Shown piece after piece: positions 26,754 to 40,200 of a stretch of DNA of 64,000 bases. Below the pieces are notes generated by a model. The model did not search any database. It was not told where the DNA came from and was given only the letters and a program-made list of their open reading frames with translations. Positions within the stretch are counted from its first letter, which is position 1. The number at the start of each line of letters is the position of its first letter. Source of the DNA: Perilla frutescens. Its lineage: Eukaryota; Streptophyta; Magnoliopsida; Lamiales; Lamiaceae. The DNA is taken from the NCBI GenBank assembly GCA_026008535.1, contig BRKX01000014.1, forward strand, positions 55,415,006-55,479,005. Reading direction: 5' to 3'. The position numbers were made by a program, and so were the translations under genes.

Positions 26754-29700
26754 TTCGACTTTTGGTAGGGTAGATATTTGAGTTAGGAATCCAACGCAAC
26801 AAGAATCACGGGAAAATCTTACTTCTGGAGAGAGTTATAGCCGTTTTACTGACGGCTGCCAGAAAACGGGGCCAAATCTGGCCACCGGCCAAAGGGGTAC
26901 CTCTTTGGGCGGGCTCAAAAATTTGATTTTTTCAAAAGTGGTTGGATTAGGCACATATGATCATATGGATTGATTCATAATGGACTCTAGTGTTCAAAAA
27001 TGCTAGACTCAATGAAAAACCCGACATTCACCACGATCCCTACATAAGAGGCGATGGTTTTGGAAATCAACTTGATAATCACCTAGAGGCCGACTCCAAT
27101 AGGGTTTCTACCGGTTCGAATTTTGGTAGGGTAGATATTTGAGTTAGGAATCCAACGCAACAAGAATCACGGGAAAATCTTACTTCTGGAGAGAGTTATA
27201 GCCGTTTTACTGACGGCTGCCAGAAAACGGGGCCAAATCTGGCCACCGGCCAAAGGGGTACCCCTTTGGGCGGGCTCAAAAATTTGATTTTTTCAAAAGT
27301 GGATGGATTAGGCACATATGATCATATGGATTGATTCATAATGGACTCTAGTGTTCAAAAATGCTAGACTCAATGAAAAACCCGACGTTCACCACGATCC
27401 CTACATAAGAGGCGATGGTTTTGGAAATCAACTTGATAATCACCTAGTGGCCGACTCCAATAGGGTTTCTACCGGTTCGACTTTTGGTAGGGTAGATATT
27501 TGAGTTAGGAATCCAACGCAACAAGAATCACGGGTAAAGCTTACTTCTGGAGAGAGTTATAGCCGTTTTACTGACGGCTGCCAGAAAACGGGGCCAAATC
27601 TGGCCACCGGCCAAAGGGGTACGTACCCCTTTGGGCGGGTTAAAAAATTTGATTTTTTCAAAAGTGGACGGATTAGGCATATATGATCATATGGATTGAT
27701 TCATAATGGACTCTAGTGTCCAAAAATGCTAGACTCAATGAAAAACCCGACGTTCACCCCGATTCCTACATAAGAGGTGACGGTTTTGGAAATCAACTTG
27801 ATAATCACCTAGAGGCCGACTCAAATATGGTTTCTACCGGTTCGACTTTTGGTAGGGTAGATATTTGAGTTAGGAATCCAACGCAACAAGAATCACGGGA
27901 AAATCTTACTTCTGGAGAGAGTTATAGCCGTTTTACTGACGGCTGCCAGAAAACGGGGCCAAATCTGGCCACCGGCCAAAGGGGTACCCCTTTGGGCGGG
28001 CTCAAAAATTTGATTTTTTCAAAAGTGGACGGATTAGGCACATATGATCATATGGATTGATTCATAATGGACTCTAGTGTTCAAAAATGCTAGACTCAAT
28101 TAAAAACCCGACGTTCACCACGATCCCTACATAAGAGGTGATGGTTTTGGAAATCAACTTGATAATCACCTAGAGGGCGACTCCAATAGGGTTTCTACCG
28201 GTTCGAATTTTGGTAGGGTAGATATTTGAGTTAGGAATCCAATGCAACAAGAATCACGGGAAAATCTTACTTCTGGAGAGAGTTATAGCCGTTTTACTGA
28301 CGGCTGCCAGAAAACGGGGCCAAATCTGGCCACCGGCCAAAGGGGTACCCCTTTGGGCGGGCTCAAAAATTTGATTTTTTCAAAAGTGGATGGATTAGGC
28401 ACATATGATCATATGGATTGATTCATAATGGACTCTAGTGTTCAAAAATGCTAGACTCAATGAAAAACCCGACGTTCACCACGATCCCTACATAAGAGGC
28501 GATGGTTTTGGAAATCAACTTGATAATCACCTAGTGGCCGACTCCAATAGGGTTTCTACCGGTTCGACTTTTGGTAGGGTAGATATTTGAGTTAGGAATC
28601 CAACGCAACAAGAATCACGGGTAAAGCTTACTTCTGGAGAGAGTTATAGCCGTTTTACTGACGGCTGCCAGAAAACGGGGCCAAATCTGGCCACCGGCCA
28701 AAGGGGTACGTACCCCTTTGGGCGGGCTCAAAAATTTGATTTTTTCAAAAGTGGACGGATTAGGCACATATGATCATATGAATTGATTCATAATGGACTC
28801 TAGTGTTCAAAAATGCTAGACTCAATTAAAAACCCGACGTTCACCACGATCCCTACATAAGAGGTGATGGTTTTGGAAATCAACTTGATAATCACCTAGA
28901 GGGCGACTCCAATAGGGTTTCTACCGGTTCGAATTTTGGTAGGGTAGATATTTGAGTTAGGAATCCAACGCAACAAGAATCACGGGAAAATCTTACTTCT
29001 GGAGAGAGTTATAGCCGTTTTACTGACGGCTGCCAGAAAACGGGGCCAAATCTGGCCACCGGCCAAAGGGGTACCCCTTTGGGCGGGCTCAAAAATTTGA
29101 TTTTTTCAAAAGTGGACGGATTAGGCACATATGATCATATGGATTGATTCATAATGGACTCTAGTGTTCAAAAATGCTAGACTCAATGAAAAACCCGACG
29201 TTCACCACGATCCCTACATAAGAGGCGATGGTTTTGGAAATCAACCTGATAATCACCTAGAGGCCGACTCCAATAGGGTTTCTACCGGTTCGACTTTTGG
29301 TAGGGTAGATATTTGAGTTAGGAATCCAACGCAACAAGAATCACGGGTAAAGCTTACTTCTGGAGAGAGTTATAGCCGTTTTACTGACGGCTGCCAGAAA
29401 ACGGGGCCAAATCTGGCCACCGGCCAAAGGGGTACGTACCCCTTTGGGCGGGTTAAAAAATTTGATTTTTTCAAAAGTGGACGGATTAGGCATATATGAT
29501 CATATGGATTGATTCATAATGGACTCTAGTGTTCAAAAATGCTAGACTCAATGAAAAACCCGACGTTCACCCCGATTCCTACATATGAGGTGACGGTTTT
29601 GGAAATCAACTTGATAATCACCTAGAGGCCGACTCAAATAGGGTTTCTACCGGTTCGACTTTTGGTAGGGTAGATATTTGAGTTAGGAATCCAACGCAAC

Positions 29701-32188
29701 AAGAATTACGGGTAAAGCTTACTTCTCGAGAGAGTTATAGCCGTTTTACTGACGGCTGCCAGAAAACGAGGCCAAATCTGGCCACCGGCCAAAGGGGTAC
29801 CCCTTTGGGCGGGCTCAAAAATTTGATTTTTTTAAATGTGGACGGATTAGACATATATGATCATATGGATTGATTCATAATGGACTCTAGTGTTCAAAAA
29901 TGCTAGACTCAATGAAAAACCCGACGTTCACCACGATCCCTACATAAGAGGCGATGGTTTTGGAAATCAACGTGATAATCACCTAGAGGCCGACTCCAAT
30001 AGGGTTTCTACCGGTTCGACTTTTGGTAGGGTAGATATTTGAGTTAGGAATCCAACGCAACAAGAATCATGGGTAACGCTTACTTCTGGAGAGAGTTATA
30101 GCCGTTTTACTGACGGCTGCCAGAAAACGGGGCAAAATCTGGCCACCGGCCAAATGGGTATCCCTTTGGGCGGGCTCAAAAATTTGATTTTTTCAAAAGT
30201 GGACGGATTAGGCATATATGATCATATGGATTGATTCATAATGGACTCTAGTGTTTAAAAATGCTAGACTCAATGAAAAACCCGACGTTCACCACGATCC
30301 CTACATAAGAGGCGATGGTTTTAGAAATCAACTTGATAATCACCTAGAGACCGACTCTAATAGGGTTTCTACCGGTTCGAATTTTGGTACGATAGATATT
30401 TGAGTTAGGAATCTAACGCAACAAGAATCACGGGAAAATCTTACTTCTGGAGAGAGTTATAGCCGTTTTACTGACGGCTGCCAGAAAACGGGGCCAAATC
30501 TGGCCACCAGCCAAAGGGGTACCCCTTTGGGCGGGCTCAAAAATTTGATTTTTTCAAAAGTGGACGGATTAGGCACATATGATCATATGGATTGATTCAT
30601 AATGGACTCTAGTGTTCAAAAATGCTAGACTCAATGAAAAACCCGACGTTCACCACGATCCCTACATAAGAGGCGATGGTTTTGGAAATCAACTTGATAA
30701 TCACCTAGAGGCCGACTCCAATAGGGTTTCTACCGGTTCCACTTTTGGTAGGGTAGATATTTGAGTTAGGAATCCAACGCAACAAGAATCACGGGTAAAG
30801 CTTACTTCTGGAGAGAGTTATAGCCGTTTTACTGACGGCTGCCAGAAAACGGGGCCAAATCTGGCCACCGGCCAAAGGGGTACGTACCCCTTTGGACGGG
30901 TTAAAAAATTTGATTTTTTCAAAAGTGGACGGATTAGGCATATATGATCATATGGATTGATTCATAATGGACTCTAGTGTTCAAAAATGCTAGACTCAAT
31001 GAAAAACCCGACGTTCACCCCGATTCCTACATAAGAGGTGACGGTTTTGGAAATCAACTTGATAATCACCTAGAGGCCGACTCAAATAGGGTTTCTACCG
31101 GTTCGACTTTTGGTAGGGTAGATATTTGAGTTAGGAATCCAACGCAACAAGAATCACGGGAAAATATTACTTCTGGAGAGAGTTATAGCCGTTTTACTGA
31201 CGGCTGCCAGAAAACGGGGCCAAATCTGGCCACCGGCCAAAGGAGTACCCCTTTGGGCAGGATAAAAAATTTGATTTTTTCAAAAGTGGACGAATTAGGC
31301 ACATATGATCATATGGATTGATTCATAATGGACTCTAGTGTTCAAAAATGCTAGACTCAATGAAAAACCCGACGTTCACCACGATCCCTACATAAGAGGC
31401 GATGGTTTTGGAAATCAACTTGATAATCACCTAGAGGGCGACTCCAATAGGGTTTCTACCGGTTCGAATTTTGGTAGGGTAGATATTTGAGTTAGGAATC
31501 CAACGCAACAAGAATCACGGGAAAATCTTACTTCTGGAGAGAGTTATAGCCGTTTTACTGACGGCTGTCAGAAAATGGGGCCAAATCTGGCCACCGGCCA
31601 AAGGGGTACCCCTTTGGGCGGGCTCAAAAATTTGATTTTTTTAAAAGTGGACGGATTAGGCACATATGATCATATGGATTGATTCATAATGGAGTCTAGT
31701 GTTCAAAAATGCTAGACTCAATGAAAAACCCGACGTTCACCACGATCCCTACATAAGAGGCGATGGTTTTAGAAATCAACTTGATAATCACCTAGAGACC
31801 TACTCCAATAGGGTTTCTACCAGTTCAAATTTTGGTACGGTAGATATTTGAGTTAGGAATCTAACGCAACAAGAATCACGGGAAAATCTTACTTCTGGAG
31901 AGAGTTATAGCCGTTTTACTGACGGCTGCCAGAAAACGGGGCCAAATCTGGCCACCGGCCAAAGGGGTACGTACCCCTTTGGGCGGGTTAAAAAATTTGC
32001 TTTTTTCAAAAGTGGACAGATTAGGCATATATGATCATATGGATTGATTCATAATGGACTCTAGTGTTCAAAAATGCTAGACTCAATGAAAAACCCGACG
32101 TTCACCCCGATTCCTACATAAGAGGTGACGGTTTTGGAAATCAACTTGATAATCACCTAGAGGCCGACTCAAATAGGGTTTCTACCGG
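26754..32188 (-). repeat. Composite 15-monomer repeat, copy 2 (5435 bp)
   Basis: The order is Y W X V W (X/V hybrid) A X Z Q B X N O L. New markers are ggttccactttt (X near 30737), ggagtacccc with gggcaggat and gacgaatt (N near 31103), gctgtcagaaaatgg with ggagtctag (O near 31464), and ttgcttttttc with gtggacag (L near 31823). The length of 5435 equals 15 times 361 plus five 4-bp insertions. Compared with copy 1 it has fused X and V into one unit and gained the B-X-N-O-L tail. Confidence 0.82.
28563..28927 (-). repeat. Hybrid monomer, X front half joined to V back half
   Basis: The unit is preceded by the cacctagtggccg end of a W unit and begins as X (gggtaaagctt, TACGTA palindrome). It then switches to gggctcaaaaa, cacatatgatcatatgaattg, caattaaaaa and gagggcgac, which are V-specific. 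In the sister copies at 20956-21682 and 23492-24214, X and V are two separate monomers. A one-monomer deletion by unequal exchange, with the crossover just after the palindrome, explains it. Confidence 0.88.
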
Positions 32189-35100
32189 TTCGACTTTTGG
32201 TAGGGTAGATATTTGAGTTAGGAATCCAACGCAACAAGAATCACGGGAAAATCTTACTTCTGGAGAGAGTTATAGCCGTTTTACTGACGGCTGCCAGAAA
32301 ACGGGGCCAAATCTGGCCACCGGCCAAAGGGGTACCTCTTTGGGCGGGCTCAAAAATTTGATTTTTTCAAAAGTGGTTGGATTAGGCACATATGATCATA
32401 TGGATTGATTCATAATGGACTCTAGTGTTCAAAAATGCTAGACTCAATGAAAAACCCGACGTTCACCACGATCCCTACATAAGAGGCGATGGTTTTGGAA
32501 ATCAACTTGATAATCACCTAGAGGCCGACTCCAATAGGGTTTCTACCGGTTCGAATTTTGGTAGGGTAGATATTTGAGTTAGGAATCCAACGCAACAAGA
32601 ATCACGGGAAAATCTTACTTCTGGAGAGAGTTATAGCCGTTTTACTGACGGCTGCCAGAAAACGGGGCCAAATCTGGCCACCGGCCAAAGGGGTACCCCT
32701 TTGGGCGGGCTCAAAAATTTGATTTTTTCAAAAGTGGATGGATTAGGCACATATGATCATATGGATTGATTCATAATGGACTCTAGTGTTCAAAAATGCT
32801 AGACTCAATGAAAAACCCGACGTTCACCACGATCCCTACATAAGAGGTGATGGTTTTGGAAATCAACTTGATAATCACCTAGTGGCCGACTCCAATAGGG
32901 TTTCTACCGGTTCGACTTTTGGTAGGGTAGATATTTGAGTTAGGAATCCAACGCAACAAGAATCACGGGTAAAGCTTACTTCTAGAGAGAGTTATAGCCG
33001 TTTTACTGACCGCTGCCAGAAAACGGGGCCAAATCTGGCCACCGGCCAAAGGGGTACGTACCCCTTTGGGCGGGTTAAAAAATTTGATTTTTTCAAAAGT
33101 GGACGGATTAGGCATATATGATCATATGGATTGATTCATAATGGACTCTAGTGTTCAAAAATGCTAGACTCAATGAAAAACCCGACGTTCACCCCGATTC
33201 CTACATAAGAGGTGACGGTTTTGGAAATCAACTTGATAATCACCTAGAGGCCGACTCAAATAGGGTTTCTACCGGTTCGACTTTTGGTAGGGTAGATATT
33301 TAAGTTAGGAATCCAACGCAACAAGAATCACGGGAAAATCTTACTTCTGGAGAGAGTTATAGCCGTTTTACTGACGGCTGCCAGAAAACGGGGCCAAATC
33401 TGGCCACCGGCCAAAGGGGTACCCCTTTGGGCGGGCTCAAAAATTTGATTTTTTCAAAAGTGGACGGATTAGGCACATATGATCATATGGATTGATTCAT
33501 AATGGACTCTAGTGTTCAAAAATGCTAGACTCAATTAAAAACCCGACGTTCACCACGATCCCTACATAAGAGGTGATGGTTTTGGAAATCAACTTGATAA
33601 TCACCTAGAGGGCGACTCCAATAGGGTTTCTACCGGTTCGACTTTTGGTAGGGTAGATATTTGAGTTAGGAATCCAACGCAACAAGAATCACGGGTAAAG
33701 CTTACTTCTGGAGAGAGTTATAGCCGTTTTACTGACGGCTGCCAGAAAACGGGGCCAAATCTGGCCACCGGCCAAAGGGGTACGTACCCCTTTGGGCGGG
33801 TTAAAAAATTTGATTTTTTCAAAAGTGGACGGATTAGGCATATATGATCATATGGATTGATTCATAATGGACTCTAGTGTTCAAAAATGCTAGACTCAAT
33901 GAAAAACCCGACGTTCACCCCGATTCCTACATATGAGGTGACGGTTTTGGAAATCAACTTGATAATCACCTAGAGGCCGACTCAAATAGGGTTTCTACCG
34001 GTTCGACTTTTGGTAGGGTAGATATTTGAGTTAGGAATCCAACGCAACAAGAATTACGGGTAAAGCTTACTTCTCGAGAGAGTTATAGCCGTTTTACTGA
34101 CGGCTGCCAGAAAACGGGGCCAAATCTGGCCACCGGCCAAAGGGGTACCCCTTTGGGCGGGCTCAAAAATTTGATTTTTTTAAATGTGGACGGATTAGAC
34201 ATATATGATCATATGGATTGATTCATAATGGACTCTAGTGTTCAAAAATGCTAGACTCAATGAAAAACCCGACGTTCACCACGATCCCTACATAAGAGGC
34301 GATGGTTTTGGAAATCAACTTGATAATCACCTAGAGGCCGACTCCAATAGGGTTTCTACCGGTTCGACTTTTGGTAGGGTAGATATTTGAGTTAGGAATC
34401 CAACGCAACAAGAATCACGGGTAAAGCTTACTTCTGGAGAGAGTTATAGCCGTTTTACTGACGGCTGCCAGAAAACGGGGCCAAATCTGGCCACCGGCCA
34501 AAGGGGTACGTACCCCTTTGGGCGGGTTAAAAAATTTGATTTTTTCAAAAGTGGACGGATTAGGCATATATGATCATATGGATTGATTCATAATGGACTC
34601 TAGTGTTCAAAAATGCTAGACTCAATGAAAAACCCGACGTTCACCCCGATTCCTACATATGAGGTGACGGTTTTGGAAATCAACTTGATAATCACCTAGA
34701 GGCCGACTCAAATAGGGTTTCTACCGGTTCGACTTTTGGTAGGGTAGATATTTGAGTTAGGAATCCAACGCAACAAGAATTACGGGTAAAGCTTACTTCT
34801 CGAGAGAGTTATAGCCGTTTTACTGACGGCTGCCAGAAAACGGGGCCAAATCTGGCCACCGGCCAAAGGGGTACCCCTTTGGGCGGGCTCAAAAATTTGA
34901 TTTTTTTAAATGTGGACGGATTAGACATATATGATCATATGGATTGATTCATAATGGACTCTAGTGTTCAAAAATGCTAGACTCAATGAAAAACCCGACG
35001 TTCACCACGATCCCTACATAAGAGGCGATGGTTTTGGAAATCAACGTGATAATCACCTAGAGGCCGACTCCAATAGGGTTTCTACCGGTTCGACTTTTGG

Positions 35101-37262
35101 TAGGGTAGATATTTGAGTTAGGAATCCAACGCAACAAGAATCACGGGTAAAGCTTACTTCTGGAGAGAGTTATAGCCGTTTTACTGACGGCTGCCAGAAA
35201 ACGGGGCAAAATCTGGCCACCGGCCAAATGGGTACCCCTTTGGGCGGGCTCAAAAATTTGATTTTTTCAAAAGTGGACGGATTAGGCATATATGATCATA
35301 TGGATTGATTCATAATGGACTCTAGTGTTTAAAAATGCTAGACTCAATGAAAAACCCGACGTTCACCACGATCCCTACATAAGAGGCGATGGTTTTAGAA
35401 ATCAACTTGATAATCACCTAGAGACCGACTCTAATAGGGTTTCTACCGGTTCGAATTTTGGTACGATAGATATTTGAGTTAGGAATCTAACGCAACAAGA
35501 ATCACGGGAAAATCTTACTTCTGGAGAGAGTTATAGCCGTTTTACTGACGGCTGCCAGAAAACGGGGCCAAATCTGGCCACCGGCCAAAGGGGTACCCCT
35601 TTGGGCGGGCTCAAAAATTTGATTTTTTCAAAAGTGGACGGATTAGGCACATATGATCATATGGATTGATTCATAATGGACTCTAGTGTTCAAAAATGCT
35701 AGACTCAATGAAAAACCCGACGTTCACCACGATCCCTACATAAGAGGTGATGGTTTTGGAAATCAACTTGATAATCACCTAGAGGCCGACTCCAATAGGG
35801 TTTCTACCGGTTCCACTTTTGGTAGGGTAGATATTTGAGTTAGGAATCCAACGCAACAAGAATCACGGGTAAAGCTTACTTCTGGAGAGAGTTATAGCCG
35901 TTTTACTGACGGCTGCCAGAAAACGGGGCCAAATCTGGCCACCGGCCAAAGGGGTACGTACCCCTTTGGACGGGTTAAAAAATTTGATTTTTTCAAAAGT
36001 GGACGGATTAGGCATATATGATCATATGGATTGATTCATAATGGACTCTAGTGTTCAAAAATGCTAGACTCAATGAAAAACCCGACGTTCACCCCGATTC
36101 CTACATAAGAGGTGACGGTTTTGGAAATCAACTTGATAATCACCTAGAGGCCGACTCAAATAGGGTTTCTACCGGTTCGACTTTTGGTAGGGTAGATATT
36201 TGAGTTAGGAATCCAACGCAACAAGAATCACGGGAAAATATTACTTCTGGAGAGAGTTATAGCCGTTTTACTGACGGCTGCCAGAAAACGGGGATAAATC
36301 TGGCCACCGGCCAAAGGAGTACCCCTTTGGGCAGGATCAAAAATTTGATTTTTTCAAAAGTGGACGAATTAGGCACATATGATCATATGGATTGATTCAT
36401 AATGGACTCTAGTGTTCAAAAATGCTAGACTCAATGAAAAACCCGACGTTCACCACGATCCCTACATAAGAGGCGATGGTTTTGGAAATCAACTTGATAA
36501 TCACCTAGAGGGCGACTCCAATAGGGTTTCTACCGGTTCGAATTTTGGTAGGGTAGATATTTGAGTTAGGAATCCAACGCAACAAGAATCACGGGAAAAT
36601 CTTACTTCTGGAGAGAGTTATAGCCGTTTTACTGACGGCTGTCAGAAAATGGGGCCAAATCTGGCCACCGGCCAAAGGGGTACCCCTTTGGGCGGGCTCA
36701 AAAATTTGATTTTTTTAAAAGTGGACGGATTAGGCACATATGATCATATGGATTGATTCATAATGGAGTCTAGTGTTCAAAAATGCTAGACTCAATGAAA
36801 AACCCGACGTTCACCACGATCCCTACATAAGAGGCGATGGTTTTAGAAATCAACTTGATAATCACCTAGAGACCTACTCCAATAGGGTTTCTACCAGTTC
36901 AAATTTTGGTATGGTAGATATTTGAGTTAGGAATCTAACGCAACAAGAATCACGGGAAAATCTTACTTCTGGAGAGAGTTATAGCCGTTTTACTGACGGC
37001 TGCCAGAAAACGGGGCCAAATCTGGCCACCGGCCAAAGGGGTACGTACCCCTTTGGGCGGGTTAAAAAATTTGCTTTTTTCAAAAGTGGACAGATTAGGC
37101 ATATATGATCATATGGATTGATTCATAATGGACTCTAGTGTTCAAAAATGCTAGACTCAATGAAAAACCCGACGTTCACCCCGATTCCTACATAAGAGGT
37201 GACGGTTTTGGAAATCAACTTGATAATCACCTAGAGGCCGACTCAAATAGGGTTTCTACCGG
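32189..37262 (-). repeat. Composite 14-monomer repeat, copy 3 (5074 bp)
   Basis: The order is Y W X V X Z X Z Q B X N O L, ending where Y returns at 37263. Markers shared with copy 2 at the expected offset include ggttccactttt (35812), gggcaggat (36330), gctgtcag and ggagtctag (36.6-36.8 kb), and ttgcttttttc (37072). Compared with copy 2, the W and X/V units are gone and the X-Z pair is now present twice. The length fits 14 times 361 plus five 4-bp insertions. Confidence 0.85.
34002..34362 (-). repeat. Reference 361-bp monomer (type Z)
   Basis: This is a clean example of the short class. The 20-bp perfect palindrome at 34137-34156 is centred on the KpnI site GGTACC. The unit has a HindIII-type aagctt, a Z-specific XhoI site CTCGAG at 34073-34078, tttttttaaatgtgg and agacatatatg. 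It is followed immediately by a 365-bp X monomer at 34363. X-Z pairs like this one are the dimer that is amplified between 33.6 and 42.3 kb. Confidence 0.93.
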
Positions 37263-40200
37263 TTCGACTTTTGGTAGGGTAGATATTTGAGTTAGGAATC
37301 CAACGCAACAAGAATCACGGGAAAATCTTACTTCTGGAGAGAGTTATAGCCGTTTTACTGACGGCTGCCAGAAAACGGGGCCAAATCTGGCCACCGGCCA
37401 AAGGGGTACCTCTTTGGGCGGGCTCAAAAATTTGATTTTTTCAAAAGTGGTTGGATTAGGCACATATGATCATATGGATTGATTCATAATGGACTCTAGT
37501 GTTCAAAAATGCTAGACTCAATGAAAAACCCGACGTTCACCATGATCCCTACATAAGAGGCGATGGTTTTGGAAATCAACTTGATAATCACCTAGAGGCC
37601 GACTCCAATAGGGTTTCTACCGGTTCGAATTTTGGTAGGGTAGATATTTGAGTTAGGAATCCAACGCAACAAGAATCACGGGAAAATCTTACTTCTGGAG
37701 AGAGTTATAGCCGTTTTACTGACGGCTGCCAGAAAACGGGGCCAAATCTGGCCACCGGCCAAAGGGGTACCCCTTTGGGCGGGCTCAAAAATTTGATTTT
37801 TTCAAAAGTGGATGGATTAGGCACATATGATCATATGGATTGATTCATAATGGACTCTAGTGTTCAAAAATGCTAGACTCAATGAAAAACCCGACGTTCA
37901 CCACGATCCCTACATAAGAGGTGATGGTTTTGGAAATCAACTTGATAATCACCTAGTGGCCGACTCCAATAGGGTTTCTACCGGTTCGACTTTTGGTAGG
38001 GTAGATATTTGAGTTAGGAATCCAACGCAACAAGAATCACGGGTAAAGCTTACTTCTGGAGAGAGTTATAGCCGTTTTACTGACGGCTGCCAGAAAACGG
38101 GGCCAAATCTGGCCACCGGCCAAAGGGGTACGTACCCCTTTGGGCGGGTTAAAAAATTTGATTTTTTCAAAAGTGGACGGATTAGGCATATATGATCATA
38201 TGGATTGATTCATAATGGACTCTAGTGTTCAAAAATGCTAGACTCAATGAAAAACCCGACGTTCACCCCGATTCCTACATAAGAGGTGACGGTTTTGGAA
38301 ATCAACTTGATAATCACCTAGAGGCCGACTCAAATAGGGTTTCTACCGGTTCGACTTTTGGTAGGGTAGATATTTGAGTTAGGAATCCAACGCAACAAGA
38401 ATCACGGGAAAATCTTACTTCTGGAGAGAGTTATAGCCGTTTTACTGACGGCTGCCAGAAAACGGGGCCAAATCTGGCCACCGGCCAAAGGGGTACCCCT
38501 TTGGGCGGGCTCAAAAATTTGATTTTTTCAAAAGTGGACGGATTAGGCACATATGATCATATGGATTGATTCATAATGGACTCTAGTGTTCAAAAATGCT
38601 AGACTCAATTAAAAACCCGACGTTCACCACGATCCCTACATAAGAGGTGATGGTTTTGGAAATCAACTTGATAATCACCTAGAGGGCGAGTCCAATAGGG
38701 TTTCTACCGGTTCGACTTTTGGTAGGGTAGATATTTGAGTTAGGAATCCAACGCAACAAGAATCACGGGTAAAGCTTACTTCTGGAGAGAGTTATAGCCG
38801 TTTTACTGACGGCTGCCAGAAAACGGGGCCAAATCTGGCCACCGGCCAAAGGGGTACGTACCCCTTTGGGCGGGTTAAAAAATTTGATTTTTTCAAAAGT
38901 GGACGGATTAGGCATATATGATCATATGGATTGATTCATAATGGACTCTAGTGTTCAAAAATGCTAGACTCAATGAAAAACCCGACGTTCACCCCGATTC
39001 CTACATATGAGGTGACGGTTTTGGAAATCAACTTGATAATCACCTAGAGGCCGACTCAAATAGGGTTTCTACCGGTTCGACTTTTGGTAGGGTAGATATT
39101 TGAGTTAGGAATCCAACGCAACAAGAATTACTGGTAAAGCTTACTTCTCGAGAGAGTTATAGCCGTTTTACTGACGGCTGCCAGAAAACGGGGCCAAATC
39201 TGGCCACCGGCCAAAGGGGTACCCCTTTGGGCGGGCTCAAAAATTTGATTTTTTTAAATGTGGACGGATTAGACATATATGATCATATGGATTGATTCAT
39301 AATGGACTCTAGTGTTCAAAAATGCTAGACTCAATGAAAAACCCGACGTTCACCACGATCCCTACATAAGAGGCGATGGTTTTGGAAATCAACTTGATAA
39401 TCACCTAGAGGCCGACTCCAATAGGGTTTCTACCGGTTCGACTTTTGGTAGGGTAGATATTTGAGTTAGGAATCCAACGCAACAAGAATCACGGGTAAAG
39501 CTTACTTCTGGAGAGAGTTATAGCCGTTTTACTGACGGCTGCCAGAAAACGGGGCCAAATCTGGCCACCGGCCAAAGGGGTACGTACCCCTTTGGGCGGG
39601 TTAAAAAATTTGATTTTTTCAAAAGTGGACGGATTAGGCATATATGATCATATGGATTGATTCATAATGGACTCTAGTGTTCAAAAATGCTAGACTCAAT
39701 GAAAAACCCGACGTTCACCCCGATTCCTACATATGAGGTGACGGTTTTGGAAATCAACTTGATAATCACCTAGAGGCCGACTCAAATAGGGTTTCTACCG
39801 GTTCGACTTTTGGTAGGGTAGATATTTGAGTTAGGAATCCAACGCAACAAGAATTACGGGTAAAGCTTACTTCTCGAGAGAGTTATAGCCGTTTTACTGA
39901 CGGCTGCCAGAAAACGGGGCCAAATCTGGCCACCGGCCAAAGGGGTACCCCTTTGGGCGGGCTCAAAAATTTGATTTTTTTAAATGTGGACGGATTAGAC
40001 ATATATGATCATATGGATTGATTCATAATGGACTCTAGTGTTCAAAAATGCTAGACTCAATGAAAAACCCGACGTTCACCACGATCCCTACATAAGAGGC
40101 GATGGTTTTGGAAATCAACTTGATAATCACCTAGAGGCCGACTCCAATAGGGTTTCTACCGGTTCGACTTTTGGTAGGGTAGATATTTGAGTTAGGAATC

